This document shows, piece after piece, positions 1 to 8,192 of a stretch of DNA of 35,584 nucleotides. The translations under genes and the position numbers were made by a program. This DNA comes from a candidate division CSSED10-310 bacterium (GTDB taxonomy: Bacteria; CSSED10-310): NCBI GenBank assembly GCA_003558985.1, contig PWNJ01000190.1:1-35584 (forward strand). Reading direction: 5' to 3'. Every line of letters starts with the position of its first letter. Positions within the stretch are counted from its first letter, which is position 1. The notes under the pieces were generated by a model, which worked only from the letters and a program-made list of their open reading frames with translations, was not told where the DNA came from and did no database searches.

Positions 1-1
1 A

Positions 2-1702
2 TCAAATTGTTTTAATTTTGTGAGCATAGTCAAGCTGCTGGTCTGTGATCGGCAATATTTTTATCTGCACAGGAGCGAGCCACATAGGGAATGCGCCGCC
101 AACATGCTCAATCAAACCCCCTATGAATCTCTCCATAGACCCCAAAACAGCTCTATGAATCATAATAACTTCATGTTCCTTGTTATCAGGTCCTATGTAA
201 GTCACATTAAACCGCTTCGGTAAATTCAGATCGACCTGAATTGTTGGTCCTTGCCATTCACGGCCAAGCGCGTCCTGAAGTTTGACATCAATTTTAGGTG
301 CATAGAATACTCCACCACCTTCATCAAGCTCATAGGGTTTTCCCCATCGCTCCAAAGCATTTCTTAATGCATCTGTGGCAACATTCCATTCTTCCTCTGA
401 ACCCAGCGCTTTTTCAGGGCGAGTTGCCAAAAATATGGTGTAAGTATATCCAAAAGCGGTCATCAGGGTATCCACCAGATCAATAATACCGTAGACTTCA
501 TCAGCTATCTGGTCCGGTGTGCAAAACACATGTGCATCATCCTGAGTAAACCCGCGCACTCTCAGCATGCCATGCAATGTACCACTGCGTTCATAACGAT
601 ATACCGTTCCCAATTCACAATAGCGGATCGGTAAATCCCGGTAACTGCGGCGACGGGTCTGATATATCTTTATGTGTCCCGGGCAATTCATCGGTTTAAG
701 ATAATATGGTTTCTCATCAATCAGCAATGGCGAATACATGTTCTCGGCATAGTTTTCAAGATGACCGGATGTTTTATAAACTACTTCTTGTGCAATATGA
801 GGTGTGTACACAAATCCATAACCACGTTTCAAATGCTCATCACGCCAGAATTCTTCAACAAGATGACGCACCATGGCCAGTTTGGGGTGCCAGAAGACCA
901 GTCCCGCTCCCACATCATCATGAACAGAATACAAATCAAGCTCTTTCGATAACCGCCGGTGATCTCTTTGCTTGATACGTTCCAGATTTTCAAGGTACTC
1001 ATCCAATTCCTCCGGCGTCCAGAAAGCCGTACCATAAAGCCTTTGCAAAACCGGATTTTTCTCGTTTCCCCGCCAATACGCCGCTGCAGTAGATAACAAC
1101 TTGAATGCTTTAACCTGACCGGTATGCCGAAGATGAGGTCCTCGGCATAAATCTTCAAACTTTCCACTTTGATAAATAGAAATTATATTTTCACCCTGCG
1201 CAGCAAGGTCCTGTATCAGCTCCACTTTAAAAATTTCACCTTTTTTTTCAAAATGTCGAATCGCTTCCTGGATAGGCATCTCTGATCGTTCAAATTTCAT
1301 GTTTGACGATACCAGTTTCTTCATGTTTTTTTCAATTTGAACAAGGTCTTCCGGCAACAAAGGACGAGGAAGCTGAAAATCATAGTAAAAACCTTCAGAT
1401 GTCGACGGACCAATGCCTAATACAGCATCCGGAAACAATTGCAATACCGCTTCCGCCATGACATGCGATGCACTGTGACGTAAAATTTCAAGAGCTTTTG
1501 GATCACCTGCAAAAAGTAATTCAAGTTTGCCCCCTTCAGTCACAGGCGCTCTTAAATCTATTACACTTCCATCAACAATCGCACCAATCACTTTCTTTTT
1601 CTGACGGGGCACAATACGTTCAATAAGTTCATCTATCGTAATACCCTTAGCGGCTTCAATATTGTTGCCATCCGGTAGTATGAAACGTATCATATCAGAC
1701 AT
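2..1702 (-). CDS. thrS: Threonyl-tRNA synthetase, C-terminus cut short
   Basis: Cytosolic class II aminoacyl-tRNA synthetase that charges tRNA-Thr. Seen in the 566-residue translation: an N-terminal TGS-like domain (about 1-65), the second additional editing domain with the HSASHVMAEAV motif (about residues 76-86), and the class II catalytic core including MNCPGHIKIY, RYERSGTLHG and RGFTQDDAHVFC. The ATG at 1702 follows GGGAG about 7 bases upstream. Family members are usually about 640 residues. Here an in-frame TGA at 2-4 ends the protein just inside the anticodon-binding domain (after ITDQQLDYAHKIKTI), so roughly 75-85 residues are missing. One extra T just before the stop would give Leu at the position where homologues have Leu, so a sequencing error or frameshift is plausible. 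Other genes here end in TGA, so recoding is unlikely. Function is certain; integrity is not. Confidence 0.93.
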   Translation of the reverse strand: MSDMIRFILPDGNNIEAAKGITIDELIERIVPRQKKKVIGAIVDGSVIDLRAPVTEGGKLELLFAGDPKALEILRHSASHVMAEAVLQLFPDAVLGIGPSTSEGFYYDFQLPRPLLPEDLVQIEKNMKKLVSSNMKFERSEMPIQEAIRHFEKKGEIFKVELIQDLAAQGENIISIYQSGKFEDLCRGPHLRHTGQVKAFKLLSTAAAYWRGNEKNPVLQRLYGTAFWTPEELDEYLENLERIKQRDHRRLSKELDLYSVHDDVGAGLVFWHPKLAMVRHLVEEFWRDEHLKRGYGFVYTPHIAQEVVYKTSGHLENYAENMYSPLLIDEKPYYLKPMNCPGHIKIYQTRRRSYRDLPIRYCELGTVYRYERSGTLHGMLRVRGFTQDDAHVFCTPDQIADEVYGIIDLVDTLMTAFGYTYTIFLATRPEKALGSEEEWNVATDALRNALERWGKPYELDEGGGVFYAPKIDVKLQDALGREWQGPTIQVDLNLPKRFNVTYIGPDNKEHEVIMIHRAVLGSMERFIGGLIEHVGGAFPMWLAPVQIKILPITDQQLDYAHKIKTI

Positions 1703-1756
1703 GTGTTTCTCCCAAAAAAACCATTCATCTCAAAAATCAAACCAAATAAGGGAATG

Positions 1757-1789
1757 AGCAATAACCCGGGTTTAACCCGGGTTATTGCT
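1757..1789 (-). terminator. Near-perfect 33-base palindrome between tRNA-Val and thrS
   Basis: Two 15-base arms, AGCAATAACCCGGGT and its exact complement, surround a 3-base loop. Flanking ATAAGG (1746-1751) and CCTTAT (1794-1799) extend the stem imperfectly. It lies just downstream of tRNA-Val and upstream of thrS on the same strand. There is no clean T-tract after the stem on the minus strand, so it may be a processing or attenuating hairpin rather than a full intrinsic terminator. Confidence 0.55.
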
Positions 1790-1802
1790 GTTTCCTTATG
1801 TA

Positions 1803-1874
1803 TAGGCGCGAGGGGTGTCGAACCCCTGACCCCTTCCGCGTCAGGGAAGTGCTCTCCCACTGAGCTACGCGCCT
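1803..1874 (-). tRNA. tRNA-Val (anticodon GAC)
   Basis: On the minus strand the acceptor arms AGGCGCG and CGCGCCT pair over 7 bases. The D-arm GCTC/GAGC, the anticodon stem CTTCC/GGAAG with loop CTGACGC, a 5-base variable region and the T-arm AGGGG-TTCGACA-CCCCT all form. The loop places GAC at 34-36, which reads valine GUC/GUU codons. The discriminator is A and the CCA end is not encoded, so a CCA-adding enzyme is needed. Confidence 0.96.
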
Positions 1875-1906
1875 TTGAAAACGCCTGAAAGGCCGACCGA
1901 TGCAAT

Positions 1907-1935
1907 TAGTTACACACCTTTAGACGAATTGTCAA
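1907..1935 (-). promoter_or_regulatory. Promoter of tRNA-Val
   Basis: On the minus strand a perfect TTGACA (1930-1935) is separated by 17 bases from TAACTA (1907-1912). Transcription would start near 1900, about 25 bases before the mature tRNA 5' end. The transcript could run on into thrS through the palindrome. Confidence 0.7.
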
Positions 1936-2009
1936 GAAAAAGTGGTCCACAAATCCAAAATTGACCCCCGTTTTGACGCAGCAATTTAAATTATTCATAT
2001 CCCGTAACA

Positions 2010-2927
2010 TCATTTTGTATCTTTATGTCTTCCCGATTTCAGAAAAACAAACACCAAAACCAGTATGATGACTAAAAATAATGCAGCAGGGAGTAAAGAA
2101 CTGCCGGTGTCCTGTTCCACATCAGAATGCTGTCCAGGGGCATATTGCGGATTCGCAAATCCTCTCCCGACCCGCGCCCGGCGCATCGGCTCACCACTTG
2201 AAACCAGGTTTTCAATATCTGAAACACTGTAAGACGGTGGACCCACTACCGAAGAACCCCAGAAAAGCTGATATGATTCACCTTCCAGTCCTTGATAAAT
2301 TAGCCTGTGCACTGGACCAGAATACTGGATAGAACCAATTTCCAACGGGGGCTGTTCTTCATTGTCAATTGTTATTCGGAAAATCATGCTCCGTTGTTCG
2401 TCAAATGATACTGACATTAAACTGTCAAGACCGTCTTCATTTGAACGATGATAGATATCTGAAGCAGCCAGGACTTCATACTCGTCAATACCTGGTATCA
2501 TCACTCTGACTGAGCGCTCAAAATCAACGCTGGGCGTGTCAAAGGTAAAACTGGTGACCGGTTCCCGATTCATCTCTATATCAATTATCGTCTGCCGACC
2601 CTGAACATCTTCAGAAATATTTACACCGGCTGGAACACGTCCGGTTTTATAATCAAACTCCTGAACAATACGGGGAATATCGTTACCATGTGAATCAAAA
2701 ATTCGGACATCCGAATAATCCGGTTCAGAAAACTTGTAGATTTCATGATCAAAGGTAATATACAAAAGATGTTCCCCACGAATACCCGGTGGCTGAACCA
2801 ATTTGAAATATTCAAGATCACTGGATCGAGTACGTGCCGTTATTCCCGGAATAAAAACCAGTATTGCCAACAAAATAACAAAACATGCAACTGTATTGCA
2901 CCACTTGATATTTTTGTAAACAGACAT
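2010..2927 (-). CDS. Membrane-anchored exported protein, DUF3999-like
   Basis: A 305-residue protein with an N-terminal hydrophobic signal or anchor (about residues 12-31), a long beta-rich extracytoplasmic region, and a C-terminal hydrophobic segment (about 277-297) followed by a basic tail (KSGRHKDTK). This is type I membrane topology. The segment VHRLIYQGLEGESYQLFWG resembles the conserved C-terminal part of DUF3999 proteins, which have the same architecture; this is recognition by eye. It starts 3 bases after the stop of the upstream DUF1579-like gene, so the two are probably co-transcribed, although no strong Shine-Dalgarno precedes this ATG. Molecular function is unknown. A general envelope protein with a membrane-proximal jelly-roll fold is the alternative. 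Confidence 0.7.
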   Translation of the reverse strand: MSVYKNIKWCNTVACFVILLAILVFIPGITARTRSSDLEYFKLVQPPGIRGEHLLYITFDHEIYKFSEPDYSDVRIFDSHGNDIPRIVQEFDYKTGRVPAGVNISEDVQGRQTIIDIEMNREPVTSFTFDTPSVDFERSVRVMIPGIDEYEVLAASDIYHRSNEDGLDSLMSVSFDEQRSMIFRITIDNEEQPPLEIGSIQYSGPVHRLIYQGLEGESYQLFWGSSVVGPPSYSVSDIENLVSSGEPMRRARVGRGFANPQYAPGQHSDVEQDTGSSLLPAALFLVIILVLVFVFLKSGRHKDTK

Positions 2928-2930
2928 GAT

Positions 2931-3392
2931 TTAATCGTTCACTTTGGATAATCTGACCTCAATAGCCAGTTGTTCTTTACCGGTTGGAATCACATTGTAA
3001 ACGATCAAATCAAGCGTTCTGTCATCCGGCTCGCGAATGATCATGCGGCATCCGGAATCAGGACCTTTGGAATCCGAGTAATGCCCCATAAGATCAATCG
3101 TATTGTTCGCAGTAAATTCACCTTTCAAAATCATAATTCCTGTTGATTTGTGAAATGAATCTACCCAGGCCGCCTGAACCGCACCTTTTCCAAAATCCGT
3201 TGTTAACAGCAAATGACCTTCCTGGCGCACTCCTTCAAGCAGCCATGAATACGCTATAACAGCGCTTCGACCCAAAACTGAATCTGTGACATTTGCTGTA
3301 ATTGAACATTCACACTTGGATTTGCCAGGGGCAAGCCACAGCTTCTTGGTACCTTCCCAATGACCTTTTGATCTGCTTAGCAGACTGTCCAT
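2931..3392 (-). CDS. DUF1579-like small protein
   Basis: A 153-residue soluble protein with no signal peptide. It begins with a GHWEGTKKLWLAPG block, followed by SVLGRSAVIAYSW, GAVQAAWVDSFHKSTG and a C-terminal repeated-strand region. This order (G-W-G near the N-terminus, a mid W-D-S, regularly spaced strands) matches DUF1579, small lipocalin-like beta-barrels without an assigned reaction. The ATG at 3392 has AGAGG 8 bases upstream. It is followed after 3 bases by the DUF3999-like membrane protein. The family call is from memory of the motif pattern, and the ligand is unknown. Confidence 0.72.
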   Translation of the reverse strand: MDSLLSRSKGHWEGTKKLWLAPGKSKCECSITANVTDSVLGRSAVIAYSWLLEGVRQEGHLLLTTDFGKGAVQAAWVDSFHKSTGIMILKGEFTANNTIDLMGHYSDSKGPDSGCRMIIREPDDRTLDLIVYNVIPTGKEQLAIEVRLSKVND

Positions 3393-3460
3393 ACAAGTAA
3401 CCTCTTTACTTTCCCTTGTTTAACCTAAAGACTATTCAGCATTCACTGAACCACGAAACA

Positions 3461-3488
3461 GTTTTATAAAAGATTCGATTATTGTCAA
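3461..3488 (-). promoter_or_regulatory. Possible promoter for the DUF1579/DUF3999 pair
   Basis: On the minus strand a perfect TTGACA (3483-3488) lies 16 bases before TAAAAC (3461-3466); TATAAA at 3463-3468 is a better hexamer but only 14 bases away. The spacing compromise makes this weak. The rest of 3393-3616 is AT-rich and I see no gene in it. Confidence 0.35.
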
Positions 3489-3616
3489 ATACTCAAGTGA
3501 TTTTTATACAATTTCTGTTTAATACCAAACCATTGATCAGACTACAAATTAGCTAAGTTTATCAACCAAATGATTATTATTGTTTTTCTATAAACATGTC
3601 ATTTGTTTAAAACAAC

Positions 3617-3650
3617 AAAACCTCGGAGAAAATGATTTCTCCGAGGTTTT
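3617..3650 (-). terminator. Intrinsic terminator of the secreted helical protein gene
   Basis: A perfect 15-base stem (AAAACCTCGGAGAAA and its complement) with a 4-base loop. On the minus strand it is followed by the T-rich run TTTTGTTGTTTT. It lies 27 bases past the stop of the gene at 3678-4385. Confidence 0.88.
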
Positions 3651-3677
3651 GCAACTTATTACAAAATCGAGCGTGTT

Positions 3678-4385
3678 TTAATCTCTATATCCGTTCCGAA
3701 TTGTTGAACGGGTAAAAAAGTCTGCTGAACTGTTGATCTGATTAAAAACACCTTCCTGCTCATCTGCGGGTGTATTCGACATCCATTCTGCAGCAACTCC
3801 TTTGGTAAAGGAAGCAGATGTCAGATTCCCGACAATATTCTGTCCATCCATTGCAGCCAGATATTCAACCTGCTGTAACGGGGTCATTGCCTGGAACTCC
3901 TCACTTGTTGCCAGATGTAACGCCAGAATTCCTTTAAGCACATCGGCAATCCCCGGCCATGAAAGAACACCCTGTTTGTGCAACTGATGAATAATTTTCG
4001 CTTTTCCTTTAATATCTGCTGCTTTGGCTTCCGGCGCTTCGGCGATATATTTCATTGCCAGATATTTTTCCAAATCATATGTATTCACCAGTTTTTCATA
4101 ATTTTTTCTGATTTCGCCATATTTATTCATCTGGGCCACTGCTGAATCTTCCTGCGCCAACACATCCATTATAAACCGTGTCATAACATCACCGCTGATG
4201 TTTCTGCTGGTCCACTCACCACTGTCAAGTTTCTGATTGATCCACGCCAGTCTGGCTTCAGCATCAGCAGATGCAAATTCGGGAATCTCCATCAGTTCGC
4301 TTGGTTTCTCAGCATAAACATTGCCTGTCAGACTCATCGCCAAAATCAGTGCAACACAAACAAAGAACAGTTTTTGAAATTTCAT
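3678..4385 (-). CDS. Secreted helical protein, function unknown
   Basis: A 235-residue protein that I do not recognise. Residues 1-25 form a clear Sec signal peptide (MKFQKLFFVCVALILAMSL, likely cleavage after VYA). The remainder is predicted by eye to be mostly alpha-helical, lacks cysteine in the mature part, has no membrane segment, and is rich in Ala, Glu, Lys and Met. It is a stand-alone unit: strong Shine-Dalgarno AGGAGG 8 bases before the ATG, its own promoter-like elements at 4450-4478, a palindrome in the 5' untranslated region, and a strong terminator at 3617-3650. This suggests a well-expressed exported protein. A periplasmic chaperone or stress protein is possible but is a guess. 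Confidence 0.82.
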   Translation of the reverse strand: MKFQKLFFVCVALILAMSLTGNVYAEKPSELMEIPEFASADAEARLAWINQKLDSGEWTSRNISGDVMTRFIMDVLAQEDSAVAQMNKYGEIRKNYEKLVNTYDLEKYLAMKYIAEAPEAKAADIKGKAKIIHQLHKQGVLSWPGIADVLKGILALHLATSEEFQAMTPLQQVEYLAAMDGQNIVGNLTSASFTKGVAAEWMSNTPADEQEGVFNQINSSADFFTRSTIRNGYRD

Positions 4386-4412
4386 GATTTAAACCTCCTA
4401 AAGTTAAAACAG

Positions 4413-4433
4413 AAGTAACGAAATTTGTTACTT
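4413..4433 (-). promoter_or_regulatory. Inverted repeat in the 5' untranslated region, possible operator
   Basis: AAGTAAC and GTTACTT are exact inverted repeats separated by 7 bases. They fall about 10-30 bases downstream of the predicted start site for the gene at 3678-4385. The site could be bound by a repressor as DNA, or form a weak 7-base RNA hairpin upstream of the Shine-Dalgarno. Confidence 0.4.
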
Positions 4434-4449
4434 TGAAACGAATGAAAGA

Positions 4450-4478
4450 ACATTACAGATTCGATAATTTGTTTTCAA
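4450..4478 (-). promoter_or_regulatory. Promoter of the secreted helical protein gene
   Basis: On the minus strand TTGAAA (4473-4478) is separated by 17 bases from TAATGT (4450-4455). It gives an untranslated leader of about 55-60 bases before the ATG at 4385. Confidence 0.5.
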
Positions 4479-4584
4479 GCTTTTTTGTTCAAGTACAGCG
4501 TTTGATGGTTACAAATCATACAATATCAGTGATTATGAAAACATAATCTAAAGGTTTCTTGTATTGGCTGCCTGTTTATCGATT

Positions 4585-5304
4585 TTAAGATTCGCAGGAT
4601 TCTCCGAATTCTTCATCCCACATCCGATTCACTCGATTCATGTATTCTTCATCACTGATTATTTCATTGTTAATTAATTCAACAACGTTTTGTGTCACTT
4701 TACCATGAGTTACAATCTGGCGTCCTGCCTGCTTTACAGCGCTCAAAAATACTTTAACTTGTTTAGCAACTTCAGAACCCGCCAGTTCAAGATGCGACAA
4801 TATCTCACCACAGTTTCTGTATATTTCCAGCACCGGATTTTGAGGTTTGTAATAACTTTTGAGCATCTCAAAATTGTGTTGTCCGGGAAAACCTGAATTT
4901 GCAACCACGATCAGGCCAGGAAATCTCCGAACCCTTCCATTGTGATAGAAAGCGCCGTCATCAGCTTTTCGAATGTGCGGCGTTGCCAGCGGTAAAAGCC
5001 GGTCTGTAAAGTTTTTCAGCAATCCGGTCATGAGCATTCCATACACTGGAGTTCCCAGGCACACAAAATCCGATTCTGTGAACAGATCCATTAAATGCTT
5101 CATGTCATCTTGCAAAACACAAACTCCTGGAGTGACGCTCCAGCAACTGAAACATCCGCGGCAATGTCTGATATTTTTTTCTACCAGATAGACGTGCAAA
5201 CAATCTGCTCCTGCTTCCTGTGCCCCTTCCAGCAAAGACTGCGCAATTATATTCGTATTACTATCACGACCTCTTGGACTACCATTAAAAACAGTGATTT
5301 TCAT
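4585..5304 (-). CDS. Iron-sulfur flavoprotein / NADPH-dependent FMN reductase family
   Basis: A 239-residue flavodoxin-fold protein. Residues 8-12 (GSPRG, inside VFNGSPRGRDSNT) form the FMN phosphate-binding loop. C48-x2-C51-x2-C54-x7-C62 matches the cluster-binding spacing of iron-sulfur flavoproteins (Isf family, CX2CX2CX4-7C), so it may carry FMN plus a [4Fe-4S] cluster and move electrons between ferredoxin or NAD(P)H and an unknown acceptor. GTPVYGMLMTGLLKNFTDR is the conserved second flavin-contact region. I chose the ATG at 5304 because AGGAG sits 6 bases upstream; an upstream TTG at 5310 would abut the Shine-Dalgarno. It lies 35 bases downstream of the outer-membrane protein gene, probably in one transcript. 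Confidence 0.85.
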   Translation of the reverse strand: MKITVFNGSPRGRDSNTNIIAQSLLEGAQEAGADCLHVYLVEKNIRHCRGCFSCWSVTPGVCVLQDDMKHLMDLFTESDFVCLGTPVYGMLMTGLLKNFTDRLLPLATPHIRKADDGAFYHNGRVRRFPGLIVVANSGFPGQHNFEMLKSYYKPQNPVLEIYRNCGEILSHLELAGSEVAKQVKVFLSAVKQAGRQIVTHGKVTQNVVELINNEIISDEEYMNRVNRMWDEEFGESCES

Positions 5305-5339
5305 AATCAACTCCTATTAAGACTTGCAAAGTGTCTTCG

Positions 5340-5921
5340 TTAAAAACGGTACCTGACACCTGCAGTAATGAAATTTGAACCTCCGGAATCACTGACAACA
5401 CCATAAGCGCCCGAACGATGGTGGATTCGCAAAAAAATCTCCCATGGGCTTCTGCAGGTTTCGGGCATACCAAACGTCAACTCAACCGGCATAAAAACCA
5501 GACAAAATGTTGGTCCTCGCCTTTCACGATCTTCTATTGGTGGTCTTTGAAAAGCCACGGAAGGCCCCAGACCATATGCAAGTGAGGTTTTGACCAAGTG
5601 ATTCCATGGGAATTTTTGCCACCTTAAAACACATGCCGCATTGATTTCCATATGTGACTGTAATCCCGAATGAAACGCGCTGTTAAACTCAACTTCAACA
5701 TCAAGGAAATCAGATAGTGACATTACTTTTCTAGAAACAGAAGCCGCCCAAACATATGATTTTTCAAAATTTGTTTGAAAAGACAAAATCTCGCCGATAC
5801 GATTATTGCTCCATTGTCCACCATAAACACAAATTCCCCACGGCCTCTCTGCGCTACGAACCTTAGAAAGACATAGGAAAAAGATCATCATCAAAAAAAC
5901 TGTTTTTCGAAAAAATGGCAA
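5340..5921 (-). CDS. Small outer-membrane beta-barrel, lipid A deacylase (PagL)-like
   Basis: About 193 residues: an N-terminal signal peptide (hydrophobic VFLMMIFFLCL after Arg-Lys), alternating beta-strand character, and a C-terminal Phe in GVRYRF, the usual insertion signal of outer-membrane barrels. The end (RIHHRSGAYG then GGSNFITAGVRYRF) resembles PagL-type acyloxyacyl hydrolases, where a His-x-Ser pair is catalytic; here His168 and Ser170 fit. The catalytic Glu of classical PagL is not evident (that region reads GGSN). If active it would trim the 3-O-acyl chain of lipid A. The start is uncertain: TTG at 5921 keeps the basic n-region but has only a weak CAGG upstream, and the next option is ATG at 5891. 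The open frame continues upstream to a TGA without another usual start. Confidence 0.65.
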   Translation of the reverse strand: MPFFRKTVFLMMIFFLCLSKVRSAERPWGICVYGGQWSNNRIGEILSFQTNFEKSYVWAASVSRKVMSLSDFLDVEVEFNSAFHSGLQSHMEINAACVLRWQKFPWNHLVKTSLAYGLGPSVAFQRPPIEDRERRGPTFCLVFMPVELTFGMPETCRSPWEIFLRIHHRSGAYGVVSDSGGSNFITAGVRYRF

Positions 5922-6128
5922 TGTTCGGCCTGCTGCTTTTTTATTCTTTGAGTTATTTCTTCTTTTCCAAAATCAAGATTTCCTGTCTCCTGTTTTCTTT
6001 TAAGCACATTTGACCATCAATCTGCAATTAAGAATGAATTTTTGCGGTCCAATGTAACCTTCATTCAGTCCTCAAGCAATTATTACAAATAGTTGAACGA
6101 TGATTTTCGGTCTGCTATTATCGCGCGG

Positions 6129-8192
6129 ATGATTTTGCGAAACTTAAAAATCACAACCTCAATATTTACATTACTCCTGGTATTAATACCTTCAGCTTTA
6201 TCTGAGTTTGATAGTGTTCCTGTGCATTTATCACGGCTTGGTTCCAGGTTCACAATAGTACCGGAACTTCATAATCAACGTATACGTGTCTTGCCTCTGG
6301 GTTATATGTTGCCTGAAGAAACCGGATTTACAGTGAGTGTTGATTCTTCAAGCGGTATCCTGCATTTTCCATCCGACATTGGCGATCAATCTGCTTTCCG
6401 AAAATATTTAACACCGACATCGGCAGAATTTACTGTTCCGGTTCCCGGAGCCGATGCATATATTCGTTATGAAATAGTCTCTCCGTTCACTCCATTATAC
6501 ACAGACTGGCGTCTTGCGCCGATAATGTTTGTTAACCTCACTCTGATCAATAATGATTCAAAAACGGTGACGTGTGATATCTCATTAAATGGTCTCCAGA
6601 CACTTCAACACACCACCACCCAGGATGATGAAATCGCGTCGTTTTCAGCCCCGTGGACCAAAACCGTATCACTTTATGAATTTTCATCTGATGTTAAAGG
6701 TATGTTCATGGCTGGAGGTTACACTGAAGATGGCTGGCGCGCAGAAATGATTGCCGATGAGGGACGACTGACAGCGACTGTTTCTGCTCAACCTGGTGAA
6801 TCACAACATCGGCATGCCGTCGTTTTGTTTCATACGGCTTCTCCGATTATGCTGGTGGATGGCAGAATGTCCCGGTTTGCTTACCTTCGAGATTTTCCCA
6901 ATCCGGGTTTTTTAATGAAACAGGCCTTGCAAAATCGCGATAGTTTGTTGAAACAAGATTTGCGAATACGGTCAACGATGCTTACGGAAGCCTCAACAGA
7001 ACAATACATAGCCCTGACTCATTCGGCTCTTCAAAGCTTTCTGGCGTCTTCCTGGTTGGTACGCAGCCCGGATGGTGCGCTTCGCTATAGTGAATGGGAG
7101 GGATTCCCACTGTTTATATCCACGATGGACGTTGTTTACAACACCAGTCTGTTTCATCTGGCGTATACACCAGACTTTTTGGCAAATATGCTGAAACATT
7201 GGCCCCGATATCATTTGAACGGCGATATGCCGCATGATATGGGCAAGGGATTGATTATTAGTGAAAACGCCTACAAGGTTCTAATGCTAACCGAAGAAAA
7301 CGCCAATTTTCTTTTACTTCACAGCATGTATGCCGCTCAAACCGGAGATACACGTTTGGCAGAGTCACAGAAACCCGTTATTGAACATATAATGAAGCGT
7401 CTGATTGAAATGGACACGGATGGTAATGGTTTGCCAAACTTGGGAGCTATTAATACCTTTGACGATGCCCCCCGTTCTATCAACATTTCTGAAAACCAGA
7501 TATATCTGGGTATAAAAAAAGCTGCCGCACTCCAGGCAGTGTCATCTTTATTTGAAGAGTTTCTTTCCGATCCCATTCGTTCGAAAGCGCTTGCACGGGC
7601 CGATACAATCTATCAATCCATTATCGACTCCTGGACAGGAACACATTTTCCAATAGCTCTGGCCAGTGAAACAGATGAAAAAAAAGATTCGCGTGTTGTC
7701 TCTCAAGTACTTTTGCCGCATGACGCTAATCATCCCATCAGGTCGGATGATCTGCTTGATGATGATCTGGATGGTTTTTCCAATTACGCAGCACATGGCC
7801 TTGTTGCGCTCTGGTTGAGTGGCTTGAATGCTCCCGGCGAATTGGAAGCATTAATGAAAAAACATCTGGAGATTGCTCATAAAAAAACAGCAACCGAATA
7901 TGGGGATGCGCATCGCGACGGTATAGAAAATGTATGGGTTTCACAAAACATGTGGCGCGACCTTGCAGCGTTATATCTTGATGCTGATCTTGACTTCGAT
8001 TTACTGCATCAACGATACCTTCGTCTTCAAAAAGAATCTGTCCCCAGACGCGACGGAACCGGACGATGGGAGGGATTCTGTGATAGTCCGGTAAACAGTT
8101 TCCTGACCGCATACAGTCGCGGAATTCCGATTATTGGCTTTCATTGGTTTTCACCTGGAAATGCCGCCATACCTGACATCACAAAGCCATGA
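6129..8192 (+). CDS. Secreted six-hairpin glycosidase-like protein (DUF4965/GtaA-like)
   Basis: A 687-residue exported protein. An N-terminal signal peptide ([20 protein letters not shown]) precedes a beta-sandwich-like half (to about residue 260) and a helical half resembling an (alpha/alpha)6 barrel. The segment [19 protein letters not shown] followed by [11 protein letters not shown] and then [10 protein letters not shown] is like the DUF4965/DUF1793 or GH52/GH116 group, whose members carry a P-H-D-x-G block and an E-[EN] pair at the active site. A role in glycan breakdown or modification outside the cytoplasm is inferred; the substrate is unknown. The ATG at 6129 fits the signal peptide; an in-frame TTG at 6093 is possible, and neither has a good Shine-Dalgarno. 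Its stop overlaps the next ATG (ATGA), implying translational coupling with the glycosyltransferase-like gene. Confidence 0.7.
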   Translation: MILRNLKITTSIFTLLLVLIPSALSEFDSVPVHLSRLGSRFTIVPELHNQRIRVLPLGYMLPEETGFTVSVDSSSGILHFPSDIGDQSAFRKYLTPTSAEFTVPVPGADAYIRYEIVSPFTPLYTDWRLAPIMFVNLTLINNDSKTVTCDISLNGLQTLQHTTTQDDEIASFSAPWTKTVSLYEFSSDVKGMFMAGGYTEDGWRAEMIADEGRLTATVSAQPGESQHRHAVVLFHTASPIMLVDGRMSRFAYLRDFPNPGFLMKQALQNRDSLLKQDLRIRSTMLTEASTEQYIALTHSALQSFLASSWLVRSPDGALRYSEWEGFPLFISTMDVVYNTSLFHLAYTPDFLANMLKHWPRYHLNGDMPHDMGKGLIISENAYKVLMLTEENANFLLLHSMYAAQTGDTRLAESQKPVIEHIMKRLIEMDTDGNGLPNLGAINTFDDAPRSINISENQIYLGIKKAAALQAVSSLFEEFLSDPIRSKALARADTIYQSIIDSWTGTHFPIALASETDEKKDSRVVSQVLLPHDANHPIRSDDLLDDDLDGFSNYAAHGLVALWLSGLNAPGELEALMKKHLEIAHKKTATEYGDAHRDGIENVWVSQNMWRDLAALYLDADLDFDLLHQRYLRLQKESVPRRDGTGRWEGFCDSPVNSFLTAYSRGIPIIGFHWFSPGNAAIPDITKP

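Noticed and set aside
2-4. TGA in thrS read as an amino acid (alternative genetic code)
   Set aside because: Several intact genes here (metH, surE, obgE, rsfS, ruvX) end at TGA at the expected family length, so TGA is a stop.
829-1167. Same-strand alternative frame inside thrS and other internal frames (for example 8503-8820, 13949-14341)
   Set aside because: All lie within well-supported genes and show no domain or ribosome binding site.
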